Notes: generated from the sequence alone by a model not told the origin. Counted from the first letter of the stretch, positions 25,902 to 35,648 are shown. The stretch: 64,000 bases of DNA from Chitinophagales bacterium (GCA_023957215.1 JAMLHH010000008.1:1-64000); one strand, 5' to 3'. Numbers and translations: made by a program.

Positions 25902-27122
25902 CTATCGGGCAATGTCTATATCTTGGAGTTCTTCTTCAGTATATTGATGCTTGTTCCCTATCTTATCAAATTCAAATTGTAGCGTAAATCTAAATGTATT
26001 GTCCAAAGGATTTCGTTGACTTGTAGTAGGTACTAAGTAAGAGAAATCAAGTCCAAAAACTGAATATTTTACACTGACACCTGCTGTAAAATATTTTCTG
26101 TTACCTTTAAATTTATTTTCGTGGAAGTACCCTGCACGTACCCCAAATTGTTTGTCATACCAATATTCAACACCCAAGGAGTACATCAACTCTCTCATTT
26201 CTTCTTTAAAACCACCCGGTGCATCAGCAAAAGATGAGAACATACCGCCTATTGATGATTTTTGTTTGTAAACGTAATTACCATTATCATCTAACTCGTT
26301 GGTCGGAGTGGGTACCATCAGTTTATTGATATCGGCATAAAAACCTATCTCGTTGTAATCGTTTGGAAAGAGTCTGAAGCCGGCACCTATACCCAAATTA
26401 GTAGGTATGTAGTCTTTATTTTGTGCATCTTCCGTATAGGAAATTTTAGAACCGATATTTGTCATCGCCAGACCTGCTGAAACAATACCTTTTTTGCCGT
26501 TTCTCAATTTCAAATCCTGCATGTAAGTAGCTGTCAAATCCACACCTACGGCATTTCCCGCTTTCACTTCCGTATTATCGACAGATTGACCTGCGGCAAG
26601 ATTAGAATGGATATATCTTACTGCGGCTCCTATGGAGAAGTTTTTTGCTAATCTTCTTGAATAGCCTGCATCAAATGAAAATTCTCTCGGTCTAAAATCA
26701 CCGTTGATATTACCCAAATAGTCTGTAAATGTGATATCTCCCAAACTGAAAAATCTCAAAGAAGTGTGAAATGTCTGTAAGTCACCTATCTTAAAAAAAC
26801 CTCCGACATTTGCTAAAAAGATATCGGTGATTCCCAAGTTTCTCAACCAAGGTGTATAAGACAATGCAATTCCCATCTTTTTATCAGCGAAAGATAATTT
26901 TGAAGCATTGTAGTAAATACTTGAAGCATCTGGAGATGTTGCAACACCCACATCCCCCATTCCGCCTGACCTTGCATCCGGTGTGATTCTTAAAAAGGGA
27001 ACTGCTGAGCTGACAGTATTCACTCCGCCTACATCTGATTGTGAATTATTTTGTGCTGATACTCCTATATATATTATAACAAAGAATAATAATGTCGATA
27101 TCCCTTTGGTCTGTTTATTCAT
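25902..27122 (-). CDS. porV: Type IX secretion outer-membrane protein PorV
   Basis: PorV (LptO) is a FadL-like 14-strand beta-barrel of the type IX secretion system. It collects cargo from the translocon and hands it to PorU and the attachment complex. The 406-residue protein has a signal peptide (about 1-23), the characteristic N-terminal VPFLRITPDARSGGMGDVGV plus TSPDASSIYYNASKL, and alternating strands to the C-terminus. It is the gene directly downstream of porU (61 nt apart), as in other Bacteroidota, and probably in the same transcript. Confidence 0.93.
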   Translation of the reverse strand: MNKQTKGISTLLFFVIIYIGVSAQNNSQSDVGGVNTVSSAVPFLRITPDARSGGMGDVGVATSPDASSIYYNASKLSFADKKMGIALSYTPWLRNLGITDIFLANVGGFFKIGDLQTFHTSLRFFSLGDITFTDYLGNINGDFRPREFSFDAGYSRRLAKNFSIGAAVRYIHSNLAAGQSVDNTEVKAGNAVGVDLTATYMQDLKLRNGKKGIVSAGLAMTNIGSKISYTEDAQNKDYIPTNLGIGAGFRLFPNDYNEIGFYADINKLMVPTPTNELDDNGNYVYKQKSSIGGMFSSFADAPGGFKEEMRELMYSLGVEYWYDKQFGVRAGYFHENKFKGNRKYFTAGVSVKYSVFGLDFSYLVPTTSQRNPLDNTFRFTLQFEFDKIGNKHQYTEEELQDIDIAR

Positions 27123-27183
27123 ATTACTTTTTACAACTATTATCTAAATCGTTAGAAGAGCAAAAATATTGTTTTTTTTTACA

Positions 27184-30100
27184 TTATCTTAATAAAACTA
27201 ATTTCTGATATTTATAGGCTTTGTCCCCTTGACTGTCTTTAACAGATACTTTATAGATATATACGCCTCTACCTATCTTATCGCCATACTCATCCAATCC
27301 ATCCCAATATATATCATTAACTCTTCTACCATCATAAATATTGTGGCTTTGTAATGTTTTAACTAATTTTCCCGAAACGGTATAAATATCAATTCTTATA
27401 TCCAAGAAATCCCCCGGTCTGTTGTGTTCAAAACTAAACTGTGTATTTGTTGTAAAAGGATTGGGGTAATTCAACACATAATAAAGTGCCAAATCTGCTT
27501 GATTATCAACAATAAACTCAGTATAGGCCTCCCCCGAATTGTTTAATACATCCCAAGCCTTGACCTGAATACGATATCTGCCGTTTTCAAGATTATTAAA
27601 AGGATATTTCACTTGCCCTTTTGTGAAATCACCTATTTCACCTTCGTAAAATTCATTGAGATTGATAGGTTGTTTGGTATCTTCATTCAAGATAGCGATA
27701 ATATCGTGCCCAAGTCCGGTGCCGGAAGTGTTGATCCCACTTTCATCTTCCAATTTGACTAATAAAATCGAATTCTTTGAAGCCATACCGCCAAAAACAA
27801 AACTTTCATCATCAATAAAAATCTGAACATCCGGTCCTTGCTTATCATTTGGAATGCTATCTGCTATGCCACCTATGATGATATCGAAATTACTTCCGAT
27901 TGCATCCGTCTCATTATTGCTACTATATAAGCTGATTTTACCTTGACCAAATTCATAGTCGATATCTTTAGGCAACATAAAACTAATTGAAAAACGACCA
28001 TTTTTCACCTCCGTTCTACCTTTAAATAAGACGCTTTCACGCGTTTTGAAGTTAAACTCAGGACTTTCAACATCGTTGGATAAAGTTTTTTTATTTTCTA
28101 TCTTATCGTAAACACTGACAAATGCGAGACCACTATAATTATTGTCTAATGTATTTTCTTTTCTCACTTCACCCTGAATGATTACTTTTGATAAAGATTT
28201 AATGGTGTCCGTCGGTGTGTTTTGTGCTAATACTTGGGTGACTACAACTTCTTGTTTTGGAAAAGACAAACGGATGGCAGGATCTCCAAATAGACCAAAT
28301 TTTCTGTTATTATCCGCAGTATTGGTTAAATTTTTTGCTTTCAGAAAAATCTCTCCCAAAGTATTGGTATTGTTGTTTCCACTGGCTGCAAAAAGCTCTC
28401 TGTTGAAATTTTCATTTGTCACTTTATTTTTATCGGAAAAAACCAATCTACTCGTACTGACTAAAGCAATGGCTCCTCCGTTTTCTTTTAACAAGACTCT
28501 TTCTCCGGCAGAAAATGCTGATGGTAAATCGTACCGTGTAAATTCACAAGTGGCTGTACAAAAAAGGAATAATTTGTCGCTGTTTTCCCAGCTATTAATA
28601 TCATCAAAAGTGAGGACTTTCTCATGTGTCAAGCCATTTGGCCCGCCGTGTCCTACAAAATTCATATAAAAAGCACCGGTGAAAATTTTATTGTTAACAG
28701 CTTCTTTTGCATCAGGATATCTTTGTCCTCCCGAAACAGACTGTCTTTTAAATGCATCTAAATATATCTTCGATACATTATAATTAGGATAGTTATCCAT
28801 CGTAAAGTCAGCCACCTGATTAGCATCGTGGATGTGAATATCATTATCGCCGTCATCAGCTATATAGACGACTTGTGTCCTCCAATTGCCGAAGCTACTT
28901 TGATCATAATAATTTTTTATTTTTTTGACGGCAATCTGAGCTTTATCAATATTATCAACTGTAATTCTTCCCACGGATATATCTAATAAATTAGTGGTTG
29001 TATTAATGACATTATCACCCTCATCGTCATCTAAGATTCCGAAATAGTCGTCTGTCCCATAGGTTGTAGTTTCTTGAAAAGATTGGGGGCTTTGATAAGA
29101 TGGGATATAAAAATCTTTTAAATCTCGATTGTCATAATTACCACTGCCAAACAACAAAAGATATTTTGGTGCTGTTCCCGTTTGAGTATATGATCTGTCA
29201 TAAAACATTTTTACGAAATCTCTGATAGCTGTCAAGTCGCTATTCCCAGAGGAAAATTCGTTGAAAATTTGTTCCATATCGACCACGTGATAGGAAAGAC
29301 TTTCTTTTTCCAAGTGTAACCGACCTATCTCTTCTGCATACGGCATGAGTTTTTTACGTGTGATTATAAGATAATCGGCTTGTTCTAAATGGTGTAGGTT
29401 TTGATTTTCAATTTTCTGAATAAATACTGGCTCTTGCATCGGTTTTTCAAATAATACAAATTCCTTTAAAACATCAGTTTTTGCTTTAAAAGTACCATTG
29501 GTCACATTTATTTCTTTAATATCAAAAAGATTTGTTACGTCCCAAAGTTGTAAAGTTTTCTCCCAATTTGAAATGTGAAATTGGGATATACTTCCCCATC
29601 CGATAGAAGCGGCTGATCTGAAATACAAAGGTGTCTGACTATAACTAATCGGACTATTAGCAATCATTGTGATATAGTCTAACCATGCTTTAGAGCTGAA
29701 ATCAGGTCTATTATATCTTATAGTCAGTTGTATTGGGTTTTGCCCTTGGCTGATAGTAAATTGTGTGGCATTTGTATTCGCAATATTGGCCAAAGTACCG
29801 GTACCCACTGATGGAATAGAGACTGTTCGCAAGACATTATTATTTGATAAAAATTGGAATGCATTGGAATTATTTGCAGATCCGGCTGCAAGTGCTATTT
29901 TAACCCGTGTGGGAATGGCAGGGTTAATACTTCCGAAATCAAAATTAAAATCTAATTGATTACTTCCTCCGAATTCTTGACCTAACCACACTCTACCGGA
30001 ATTTAGAAGGTTCACTCTGTCGTCTTCGATGTGTTGACGATTGTCAAAGTTGCTGATGTCTTTATCGGCAGGTTCGTCAATATTAGTTGCCGACCCTATC

Positions 30101-30939
30101 CTTTTTCCTTGATTACCGTTAAATGTGATAAAATAATTTTTGGTTGTACTGTAAAGGTTTTTTGTATAGTTGTAAAAGTTATTGACCGAATCATATTCCC
30201 ATTTTTCGGGACCCTCTAAATAAGTATAAATGACCCTATTTTCTCCTTGCCCTTGTATTTGAATGGGTATTTCTGTCAAATCATCAGTCCTTTCAGCCCC
30301 AGCAAGTTCGGGAAGCATACCACCTTTGTGACCATATATTTTTATTTGATTAAAAAGGGCATCAGTCACATTGATACCTATTTTTTTTAGAAAACCGGCA
30401 TCTATTTTATAAAGTCCGTTCTCTTCAACACCTATTTTATACCAATCGCCATTAGAAAGAACAGAGTTGTTTTTGTGTGGTAACAAAGGTGAGTCGTTGT
30501 CCCGCCTGTAATTATTAGAGACAAAATCTATATCAAAGGATTCTAAGACTTCAATTTGGCGGTTGACTTGACGAAAAGGGAATACTTCAATTGTCGTGTA
30601 TTGTTGACCTTGCGCCTTTCCATATTGAACTTTGATATCCCAATCTTCTCTGATGAGTGATAATTCATCTTCACTAAATGATGATGATGACAGTGTTTTT
30701 ATTTGCACGTTCTTTATACTTCCATTTATTTCAAAGAAACCTTTCTTTTGTATATTATATGAAGGTAAATACAGATGATTGGGTAAATAGATGGCGCCGT
30801 CAAACGAAAAAGATTTTACATCCATATTTTCCCACGAAAGATGAAAAGTTTCAGCACGCAGAGGCGAGCTATAAATAGGTAGCAATAAAGTAAACGCTAT
30901 TATGTAAAATAGGAATAAGGCAACTCCCTTTTGTAGCAT
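27184..30939 (-). CDS. porU: Type IX secretion C25-family sortase PorU
   Basis: PorU is the cell-surface gingipain-like cysteine protease that removes the C-terminal sorting domain of type IX cargo and attaches the protein to lipopolysaccharide. The 1,251 residues have a signal peptide (about 1-28), a long N-terminal beta-rich region, a Peptidase_C25 domain at about 530-910, and C-terminal beta-sandwich modules, ending in a domain that itself resembles a sorting domain (YPNPFTTNTQFSFEH). The catalytic dyad is intact: H764 in VGHGGPNG and C798 in CTATCEFTR, 34 residues apart as in gingipains. It is divergent from gldJ. Confidence 0.93.
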   Translation of the reverse strand: MLQKGVALFLFYIIAFTLLLPIYSSPLRAETFHLSWENMDVKSFSFDGAIYLPNHLYLPSYNIQKKGFFEINGSIKNVQIKTLSSSSFSEDELSLIREDWDIKVQYGKAQGQQYTTIEVFPFRQVNRQIEVLESFDIDFVSNNYRRDNDSPLLPHKNNSVLSNGDWYKIGVEENGLYKIDAGFLKKIGINVTDALFNQIKIYGHKGGMLPELAGAERTDDLTEIPIQIQGQGENRVIYTYLEGPEKWEYDSVNNFYNYTKNLYSTTKNYFITFNGNQGKRIGSATNIDEPADKDISNFDNRQHIEDDRVNLLNSGRVWLGQEFGGSNQLDFNFDFGSINPAIPTRVKIALAAGSANNSNAFQFLSNNNVLRTVSIPSVGTGTLANIANTNATQFTISQGQNPIQLTIRYNRPDFSSKAWLDYITMIANSPISYSQTPLYFRSAASIGWGSISQFHISNWEKTLQLWDVTNLFDIKEINVTNGTFKAKTDVLKEFVLFEKPMQEPVFIQKIENQNLHHLEQADYLIITRKKLMPYAEEIGRLHLEKESLSYHVVDMEQIFNEFSSGNSDLTAIRDFVKMFYDRSYTQTGTAPKYLLLFGSGNYDNRDLKDFYIPSYQSPQSFQETTTYGTDDYFGILDDDEGDNVINTTTNLLDISVGRITVDNIDKAQIAVKKIKNYYDQSSFGNWRTQVVYIADDGDNDIHIHDANQVADFTMDNYPNYNVSKIYLDAFKRQSVSGGQRYPDAKEAVNNKIFTGAFYMNFVGHGGPNGLTHEKVLTFDDINSWENSDKLFLFCTATCEFTRYDLPSAFSAGERVLLKENGGAIALVSTSRLVFSDKNKVTNENFNRELFAASGNNNTNTLGEIFLKAKNLTNTADNNRKFGLFGDPAIRLSFPKQEVVVTQVLAQNTPTDTIKSLSKVIIQGEVRKENTLDNNYSGLAFVSVYDKIENKKTLSNDVESPEFNFKTRESVLFKGRTEVKNGRFSISFMLPKDIDYEFGQGKISLYSSNNETDAIGSNFDIIIGGIADSIPNDKQGPDVQIFIDDESFVFGGMASKNSILLVKLEDESGINTSGTGLGHDIIAILNEDTKQPINLNEFYEGEIGDFTKGQVKYPFNNLENGRYRIQVKAWDVLNNSGEAYTEFIVDNQADLALYYVLNYPNPFTTNTQFSFEHNRPGDFLDIRIDIYTVSGKLVKTLQSHNIYDGRRVNDIYWDGLDEYGDKIGRGVYIYKVSVKDSQGDKAYKYQKLVLLR

Positions 30940-31080
30940 ATAAAATAATTTTCAGTTTGTATCGTTAAATATATGAAATTGTAAAAGTAAGATTAAAATG
31001 AAAATTCTTTTTTAAGTGGAAAATGTTTAAAAACTTTAAATAAATTCTATTTTTAACTAAGTTTTGTATGTTTGATGTGT

Positions 31081-31110
31081 TTGAAATAATATTTGTAATA
31101 AATACCTTTG
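31081..31110 (+). promoter_or_regulatory. Promoter of gldJ
   Basis: TTG 31081-31083 and TACCTTTG 31103-31110 with a 19-nt spacer. The -7 box overlaps the in-frame TTG at 31108, which supports ATG 31141 as the true start. Confidence 0.7.
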
Positions 31111-31140
31111 TTGTTTAAATCAAAATTTTATATTAAAATA

Positions 31141-32646
31141 ATGATAAGTCATCAATTTAAAGTAAGACTGTTGGGATTAGCTACAATAGCGTTTCTTTTG
31201 ACAGGATGTAGTAAAAAAGAGAAATCCGCTACTACCGGTTGGAACTACAATGACTCTAAGTGGGGAGGATATAGTGTAGCTAAGGAAAAGGAACAAAAGA
31301 CAGGACCAAATTTAGTATTAATAGAAGGTGGAACTTTTGTCATGGGCATTACCGAACAGGATATTACTTATGAACATAATAATATACCGAGAAGAGTAAC
31401 GGTTTCCTCATTTTACATGGATGAAACGGAAGTTGCTAACGTTCATTATAGAGAGTATATCTATTGGACACAAAAAGTTTTCGGTGAGAGTAATCCGGAA
31501 ATCGTTCAAAAAGCACTACCTGATACTTTGGTGTGGAGATCTGAATTGGCGTATAATGAACCTTACGTTATCCAATATTTTAGATTCCCTGCATATAACT
31601 TCTATCCTGTAGTAGGTGTGACTTGGGAGCAGGCAAGAGACTTTAGTCAATGGAGATCTGATAGGGTAAACGAATTACTCTTAATTAAAAATGGCTATCT
31701 GCAATTCTCAGATGATCAACAAGGAGCAAATAATTTTAACACCGGAGCTTATATAGCAGGTTTATACCAAGGTGCTGAGGGTAAAAAGAAAATAAAAGAT
31801 TATAATCCAAGCGGTGACGGTACAAGACCGGTCAGTCTGTCTGACGGAGTTTTATTGCCCGAATATAGACTTCCTACGGAAGCCGAATGGGAGTATGCCG
31901 CATTGGCATTACAAGGCACACAACCTATACCTGGTGAAGAGGTAGTAGGCACAAGAAGAATTTACCCTTGGAATGGTCAAACTGTCAGATATCAAAAACA
32001 CAATAGAAACCAAGGTATGATATTGGCTAACTTTATGAGAGGTCGTGGAGACTATATGGGAGTTGCAGGGGCATTAAACGATAAAGCAGAAATTACCAGC
32101 AATATCTACTCTAATATGCCAAATGACTTTGGATTGTTCAATATGGCAGGTAATGTTTCCGAATGGGTAGAAGATGTTTATAGACCTTTGACGTATGCGG
32201 ATGCAAGCGATTTGAATACTTTTAGAGGAAACGTTTTTACCAAAACGGAAACGGATGAGTCTAATACTCCTGAGTTGGATGAAACCACAGGTAGAGTGAA
32301 AATGATATTACAACCCGAGTCTGAGTTGGAAAATAGAAGAAATTATAGAGTAGCTGATGCGGTCAACTATAAAGATGGCGACGAGAGATCAGGAGTGGTT
32401 TATGATGAAGCTTACACGCTTATTAGTGATAAAGCAAGAGTCTATAAAGGTGGTTCTTGGGCTGACAGAGCATATTGGTTGTCTCCGGGTTCTAGGAGAT
32501 ATTTAAATCAAGATCAATCTTCTTCTACAATTGGTTTTCGTTGTGCAATGATTAGATTAGGCTCCGCAGATGGAACAAAAGACGGAGGTAATAACTTTAC
32601 TGAAGGTAAAAAAGCACAAATTAAAAACGAAAAGAAAAGGAAGTAA
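31141..32646 (+). CDS. gldJ: Gliding/type IX secretion lipoprotein GldJ
   Basis: GldJ is an outer-membrane lipoprotein needed for gliding and for stability of the type IX machinery. The 501-residue protein has a lipoprotein signal with lipobox FLLTGC at about residue 21, then a formylglycine-generating-enzyme-like (FGE/sulfatase-modifying factor) domain. Motifs of that fold: MVIEGG-like LVLIEGGTFVMG, EVANVHYREY, YRLPTEAEWEYAA, MAGNVSEWVEDVY, YKGGSWADRAYWL and the final GFRCAMIRL. The catalytic cysteine pattern of true FGE enzymes is not conserved in GldJ/GldK proteins, which act structurally. Next to porU and porV, as in Flavobacterium. A basic tail ends the protein. Confidence 0.93.
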   Translation: MISHQFKVRLLGLATIAFLLTGCSKKEKSATTGWNYNDSKWGGYSVAKEKEQKTGPNLVLIEGGTFVMGITEQDITYEHNNIPRRVTVSSFYMDETEVANVHYREYIYWTQKVFGESNPEIVQKALPDTLVWRSELAYNEPYVIQYFRFPAYNFYPVVGVTWEQARDFSQWRSDRVNELLLIKNGYLQFSDDQQGANNFNTGAYIAGLYQGAEGKKKIKDYNPSGDGTRPVSLSDGVLLPEYRLPTEAEWEYAALALQGTQPIPGEEVVGTRRIYPWNGQTVRYQKHNRNQGMILANFMRGRGDYMGVAGALNDKAEITSNIYSNMPNDFGLFNMAGNVSEWVEDVYRPLTYADASDLNTFRGNVFTKTETDESNTPELDETTGRVKMILQPESELENRRNYRVADAVNYKDGDERSGVVYDEAYTLISDKARVYKGGSWADRAYWLSPGSRRYLNQDQSSSTIGFRCAMIRLGSADGTKDGGNNFTEGKKAQIKNEKKRK

Positions 32647-32664
32647 AATTTGATTTATAATAGT

Positions 32665-32694
32665 AAAGAGCTGTCTTTTCAGACAGCTTTTTTT
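32665..32694 (+). terminator. Terminator of gldJ
   Basis: AGCTGTCT pairs with AGACAGCT around a TTTC loop, followed by a run of T. Confidence 0.8.
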
Positions 32695-32711
32695 ATGCCT
32701 TTAAATTTATT

Positions 32712-33302
32712 TTATTCGAATAGAATATTGACGTTGCTTGAAAACAACTTGATAGCTATTGATAACAAGATAATGCCAAATACTGTCCTCAAAATGACTA
32801 TACTCCCTTCCCCAAGAAACTTTTCTATCTTAGGAATAAAATACAAAACAGTATAGATAAAAACAATATTGATAAGCAAAGCGATAATCAGATTGATCAT
32901 TTGGTATTCTGCTCTCAATGATAATAAGGTAGTCAAAGTTCCGGCTCCGGCAATTAGTGGAAAAGCCACAGGTACGATGGTCGAAGCTTTAGCCTGACCC
33001 TTAGAGTTAAAAATATTTCTATTTAAAACCATCTCCAAACCTATCATAAAAATTACTATGGAGCCTGCAATAGAAAATGAAGCGACATCTATCCCAATCA
33101 TCAATAAAATTTGGTTTCCAAGGAATAGGAATGAAAACATGATTAATGCCGAGACGATAGTCGCTTGTTTGGGGTCTATATGACCTGATTTTGATTTAAT
33201 ATCCAAAATGACAGGAATAGACCCTATAACATCAATGACTGCAAAAAGTACTAAAGTGGCAGTCAAAATTTCATTAAATGAAAATGCTTGAAGAAAGTTC
33301 AT
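32712..33302 (-). CDS. MarC-family inner-membrane protein
   Basis: A 196-residue member of the MarC (UPF0056) family with six predicted membrane helices. The typical start LQAFSFNEILTATLVLFAVIDVIGSIPVIL and the internal VPVAFPLIAGAGTLTTLLSL are diagnostic. The function of the family is unknown; an old link to multiple antibiotic resistance was not upheld in E. coli. ATG 33302 was chosen because the motif-bearing N-terminus starts there and the upstream TTG extension (to 33344) is not conserved-looking. A possible -7 element TACATTTG lies at 33341-33348. Confidence 0.88.
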   Translation of the reverse strand: MNFLQAFSFNEILTATLVLFAVIDVIGSIPVILDIKSKSGHIDPKQATIVSALIMFSFLFLGNQILLMIGIDVASFSIAGSIVIFMIGLEMVLNRNIFNSKGQAKASTIVPVAFPLIAGAGTLTTLLSLRAEYQMINLIIALLINIVFIYTVLYFIPKIEKFLGEGSIVILRTVFGIILLSIAIKLFSSNVNILFE

Positions 33303-33340
33303 ATCTATTTTTTGTTTATAAAAACTTATACAATTAACAC

Positions 33341-33348
33341 CCAAATGT
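33341..33348 (-). promoter_or_regulatory. Possible -7 promoter element of the marC-family gene
   Basis: TACATTTG on the minus strand fits TAnnTTTG, 38 nt upstream of ATG 33302. No -33 TTG was seen. Confidence 0.35.
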
Positions 33349-33413
33349 ATGGAAAGTTAATTTTAATATTAAACTAAATAAGTATAAGTAATGAATAATT
33401 TTAAAACAAATAA

Positions 33414-33421
33414 TATCTTTG
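33414..33421 (+). promoter_or_regulatory. -7 promoter element of the OmpA-like gene
   Basis: TATCTTTG matches TAnnTTTG, giving a predicted leader of about 35 nt. No clear -33 TTG. Confidence 0.45.
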
Positions 33422-33460
33422 CGGTGTTAACTAACGAGTATTTATTTTTTTAATTTATAT

Positions 33461-34858
33461 ATGATGAAGAAGGTTATTTTTAGTTTGTTTTGCATTTCGA
33501 TACTATATAGTATCCATGCACAAGAAAAAGTAAAGGGAGATTTCCCGAAATGGAATTTAGGATTCAATGTTTCAGCTTTAGATTTTTATACACCTAAGCT
33601 ACATACATTTTCTTCTTTCAAAAAGCAGATGGCAATAGGACCGGACGTATCTCTTATTCGTAATTTTCCAAAGGTGGGCTTGGGCGTTTCTGCTAATATC
33701 TTATCTCCAAGTATTATAGAAGGTGACTTGACTTCGGATTTAAACAGATATCTTTTGATGTTTGGTCCCGGCATCACTTACAATTTTGCAAATGAATACT
33801 TGATACCGGCAAAATCACCGGTAGCACCTTATTTATTTGCTAATGCTTTGGCTTCAGTGGCTCAAGTACCGGCAGGTAAAAATAAAACGAAAATGGGTTT
33901 GGGCATTCCTGTAGGTTTAGGTATCAATTGGAGATTATCTGATGGAGTAGCTTTGAATACGAAAGGTGGTTATATGTTTGGATTGACTGATTATTTTGAT
34001 GATAATATCTATTGGAGTGCAGGATTTACATTCAGATTAGATAAAAAAGCTGAACAACCCGCACTGGTAGTTTATCAACCGGTAGATACAGACGGCGACG
34101 GTATTCCTGATGAATTAGACGAATGTCCTGATGTTGCGGGTTTGGCAGAATTTAACGGTTGTCCTGATACAGATGGTGACGGTATTCCTGACAAGTTGGA
34201 TGAATGTCCTGATGTAGCAGGTTTGACTGCATTCAACGGTTGCCCTGATACAGATGGTGACGGTATTCCTGACAAATTGGATGAATGTCCTGATGTAGCA
34301 GGTTTGGCAGCATTCAATGGTTGTCCTGATACAGATGGCGATGGAGTTCCTGACAAATTGGATGAATGTCCTGATGTTGCAGGTTTAGTCGCCTTGAAAG
34401 GTTGCCCTGATGCTGACGGTGACGGCATTCCGGATCATTTAGACAAATGTCCTACTGAAGCAGGTCCGGCTTCTAACGAAGGATGTCCTGAAATCAAAGA
34501 AGAAGTAAAAGTAAGATTGCAAGAAATAGCAGGTTCAGTGAAATTTGCAGTAGGTAAATCAGACTTGCAAAAATCTTCATACAAATTATTGGACGAAGTG
34601 GTAGAAGTATTGAACAACTATCCGGCATACAAAGTAAGTGTAGAAGGTTATACTGACAACTCCGGTTCTGAGGAATTGAATCAAAAACTTTCTACTGAAA
34701 GAGCAAAAGTTTGTGCTGACTACTTGATTTCAAAAGGTATCAGTGCTGACAGAGTAACATCAGTAGGATTTGGACCAAGCAATCCGATTGCTGACAACTC
34801 TACAGCAGCAGGTAAAGCTAAGAACAGAAGAACAGAATTTAATCTTTCACTAAAATAG
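33461..34858 (+). CDS. OmpA-family outer-membrane protein with thrombospondin type 3 repeats
   Basis: A 465-residue envelope protein. Order: signal peptide (about 1-20), N-terminal beta-barrel-like region (about 25-195), five calcium-binding thrombospondin type 3 units (residues 209-343; each DTDGDGIPD-x-LDECPD-type), then an OmpA C-terminal domain (about 350-465) that binds peptidoglycan, with VEGYTDNSGSEELNQKLSTERA and VGFGPSNPIADNSTAAGKAKNRR. It probably anchors the outer membrane to the cell wall, as OprF/OmpA proteins do. Its own promoter and a strong terminator make it a single-gene unit, typical of an abundant protein. Confidence 0.92.
   Translation: MMKKVIFSLFCISILYSIHAQEKVKGDFPKWNLGFNVSALDFYTPKLHTFSSFKKQMAIGPDVSLIRNFPKVGLGVSANILSPSIIEGDLTSDLNRYLLMFGPGITYNFANEYLIPAKSPVAPYLFANALASVAQVPAGKNKTKMGLGIPVGLGINWRLSDGVALNTKGGYMFGLTDYFDDNIYWSAGFTFRLDKKAEQPALVVYQPVDTDGDGIPDELDECPDVAGLAEFNGCPDTDGDGIPDKLDECPDVAGLTAFNGCPDTDGDGIPDKLDECPDVAGLAAFNGCPDTDGDGVPDKLDECPDVAGLVALKGCPDADGDGIPDHLDKCPTEAGPASNEGCPEIKEEVKVRLQEIAGSVKFAVGKSDLQKSSYKLLDEVVEVLNNYPAYKVSVEGYTDNSGSEELNQKLSTERAKVCADYLISKGISADRVTSVGFGPSNPIADNSTAAGKAKNRRTEFNLSLK
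34085..34489 (+). repeat. Five tandem 81-bp repeats in the OmpA-like gene
   Basis: Units begin at 34085, 34166, 34247, 34328 and 34409, each coding for 27 residues of a thrombospondin type 3 repeat. The first four are very alike; the fifth has diverged. Such tandem repeats can change copy number by slippage or recombination. Confidence 0.9.
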
Positions 34859-34876
34859 GAAGATATAAATCATAGT

Positions 34877-34908
34877 AAAAAGGTGGCAAATTGCCACCTT
34901 TTTTTTAT
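34877..34908 (+). terminator. Strong terminator of the OmpA-like gene
   Basis: AAAAAGGTGGCA pairs with TGCCACCTTTTT around a 3-nt loop, followed by further T. Confidence 0.9.
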
Positions 34909-34917
34909 GTTTAGACA

Positions 34918-35625
34918 ATGAAATGGTATCCTTTCTGGAAGGTATGGTATTTTGAAAGAAAACAAAGATTTGCTATTGCATTTATAGTACTATTTTGTTT
35001 GCTTTTATTATTTATCAAAGCCCCAGTTTTGAATTATTTCAGTAAAAAGACGGCAGAGAAATATATAGCTGTTAGTAATCAAAAATGGATAGAACTGAAA
35101 TCGCAAATTGATAGTGCCAAGGCGATTGCTAAAACCGAAGAGATCAAAAATAAAAAGCCGAATACATATTCAAATAGGAAAGAGAAAGAATATAACCAGC
35201 CTCTCAGATTTTCTAAAGATGAGAATTTGATTCTTGATATTAATACTTCAAATGTAAATGACTTTAAAAAACTCAAGGGAATTGGAGATGTACTTTCAAG
35301 TCGGATAATCAGTTATCGGGACAAACTGGGTGGTTTTTATTCAGTGAATCAAATCTCTGAGGTATATGGAGTTTCAGATAGTCTTTTTTTAGCCTTGAAA
35401 AAACAATTCAATTTAAAATCTAAGAAGCTGAAACATCTAAATATCAATCAAGCAGAATTTGAAGAATTGAGTACCCATCCTTATATTTCAATAACCTTGG
35501 CCAAACAGATTATTGGATATAGAAATAAGGTGAAAGCATTTGAATCAGTCGAAGAAATAAAAAAAATGTATGCTATGACAGATACTATTTATAATAAATT
35601 ACTTCCTTATCTGACTATTGATTAA
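34918..35625 (+). CDS. Membrane-anchored helix-hairpin-helix protein (ComEA-like)
   Basis: A 235-residue protein with one N-terminal membrane span (about 18-36, FAIAFIVLFCLLLLFI), a charged linker, and two helix-hairpin-helix domains of the ComEA type: LDINTSNVNDFKKLKGIGDVLSSRII at about 107-132 and LNINQAEFEELSTHPYIS at about 175-192. The GIG-type hairpin of the first is well kept; the second is looser (HPYIS). ComEA proteins bind DNA in the periplasm during natural uptake, but this family is common in Bacteroidota without proven competence, so a role in DNA uptake is only possible. It starts 10 nt after a terminator. Confidence 0.82.
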   Translation: MKWYPFWKVWYFERKQRFAIAFIVLFCLLLLFIKAPVLNYFSKKTAEKYIAVSNQKWIELKSQIDSAKAIAKTEEIKNKKPNTYSNRKEKEYNQPLRFSKDENLILDINTSNVNDFKKLKGIGDVLSSRIISYRDKLGGFYSVNQISEVYGVSDSLFLALKKQFNLKSKKLKHLNINQAEFEELSTHPYISITLAKQIIGYRNKVKAFESVEEIKKMYAMTDTIYNKLLPYLTID

Positions 35626-35648
35626 ATTAGCACGAAATAAATTCATAA

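Noticed and set aside
28178-28669. 163-codon open frame opposite porU
   Set aside because: Composition and position fit a shadow of the conserved PorU catalytic domain; no start signals or known domain.
32650-32856. 68-codon open frame just after gldJ
   Set aside because: It covers the gldJ terminator and is antisense to the end of the marC-family gene.
34075-34428. Long antisense open frame rich in Ser, Gly, Pro across the OmpA repeats
   Set aside because: It is the periodic complement of the 81-bp thrombospondin repeats and has no promoter or plausible fold.
34085-34489. Regularly spaced repeats considered as a CRISPR array
   Set aside because: The repeats are contiguous 81-bp coding units in frame with an OmpA protein, without spacers.
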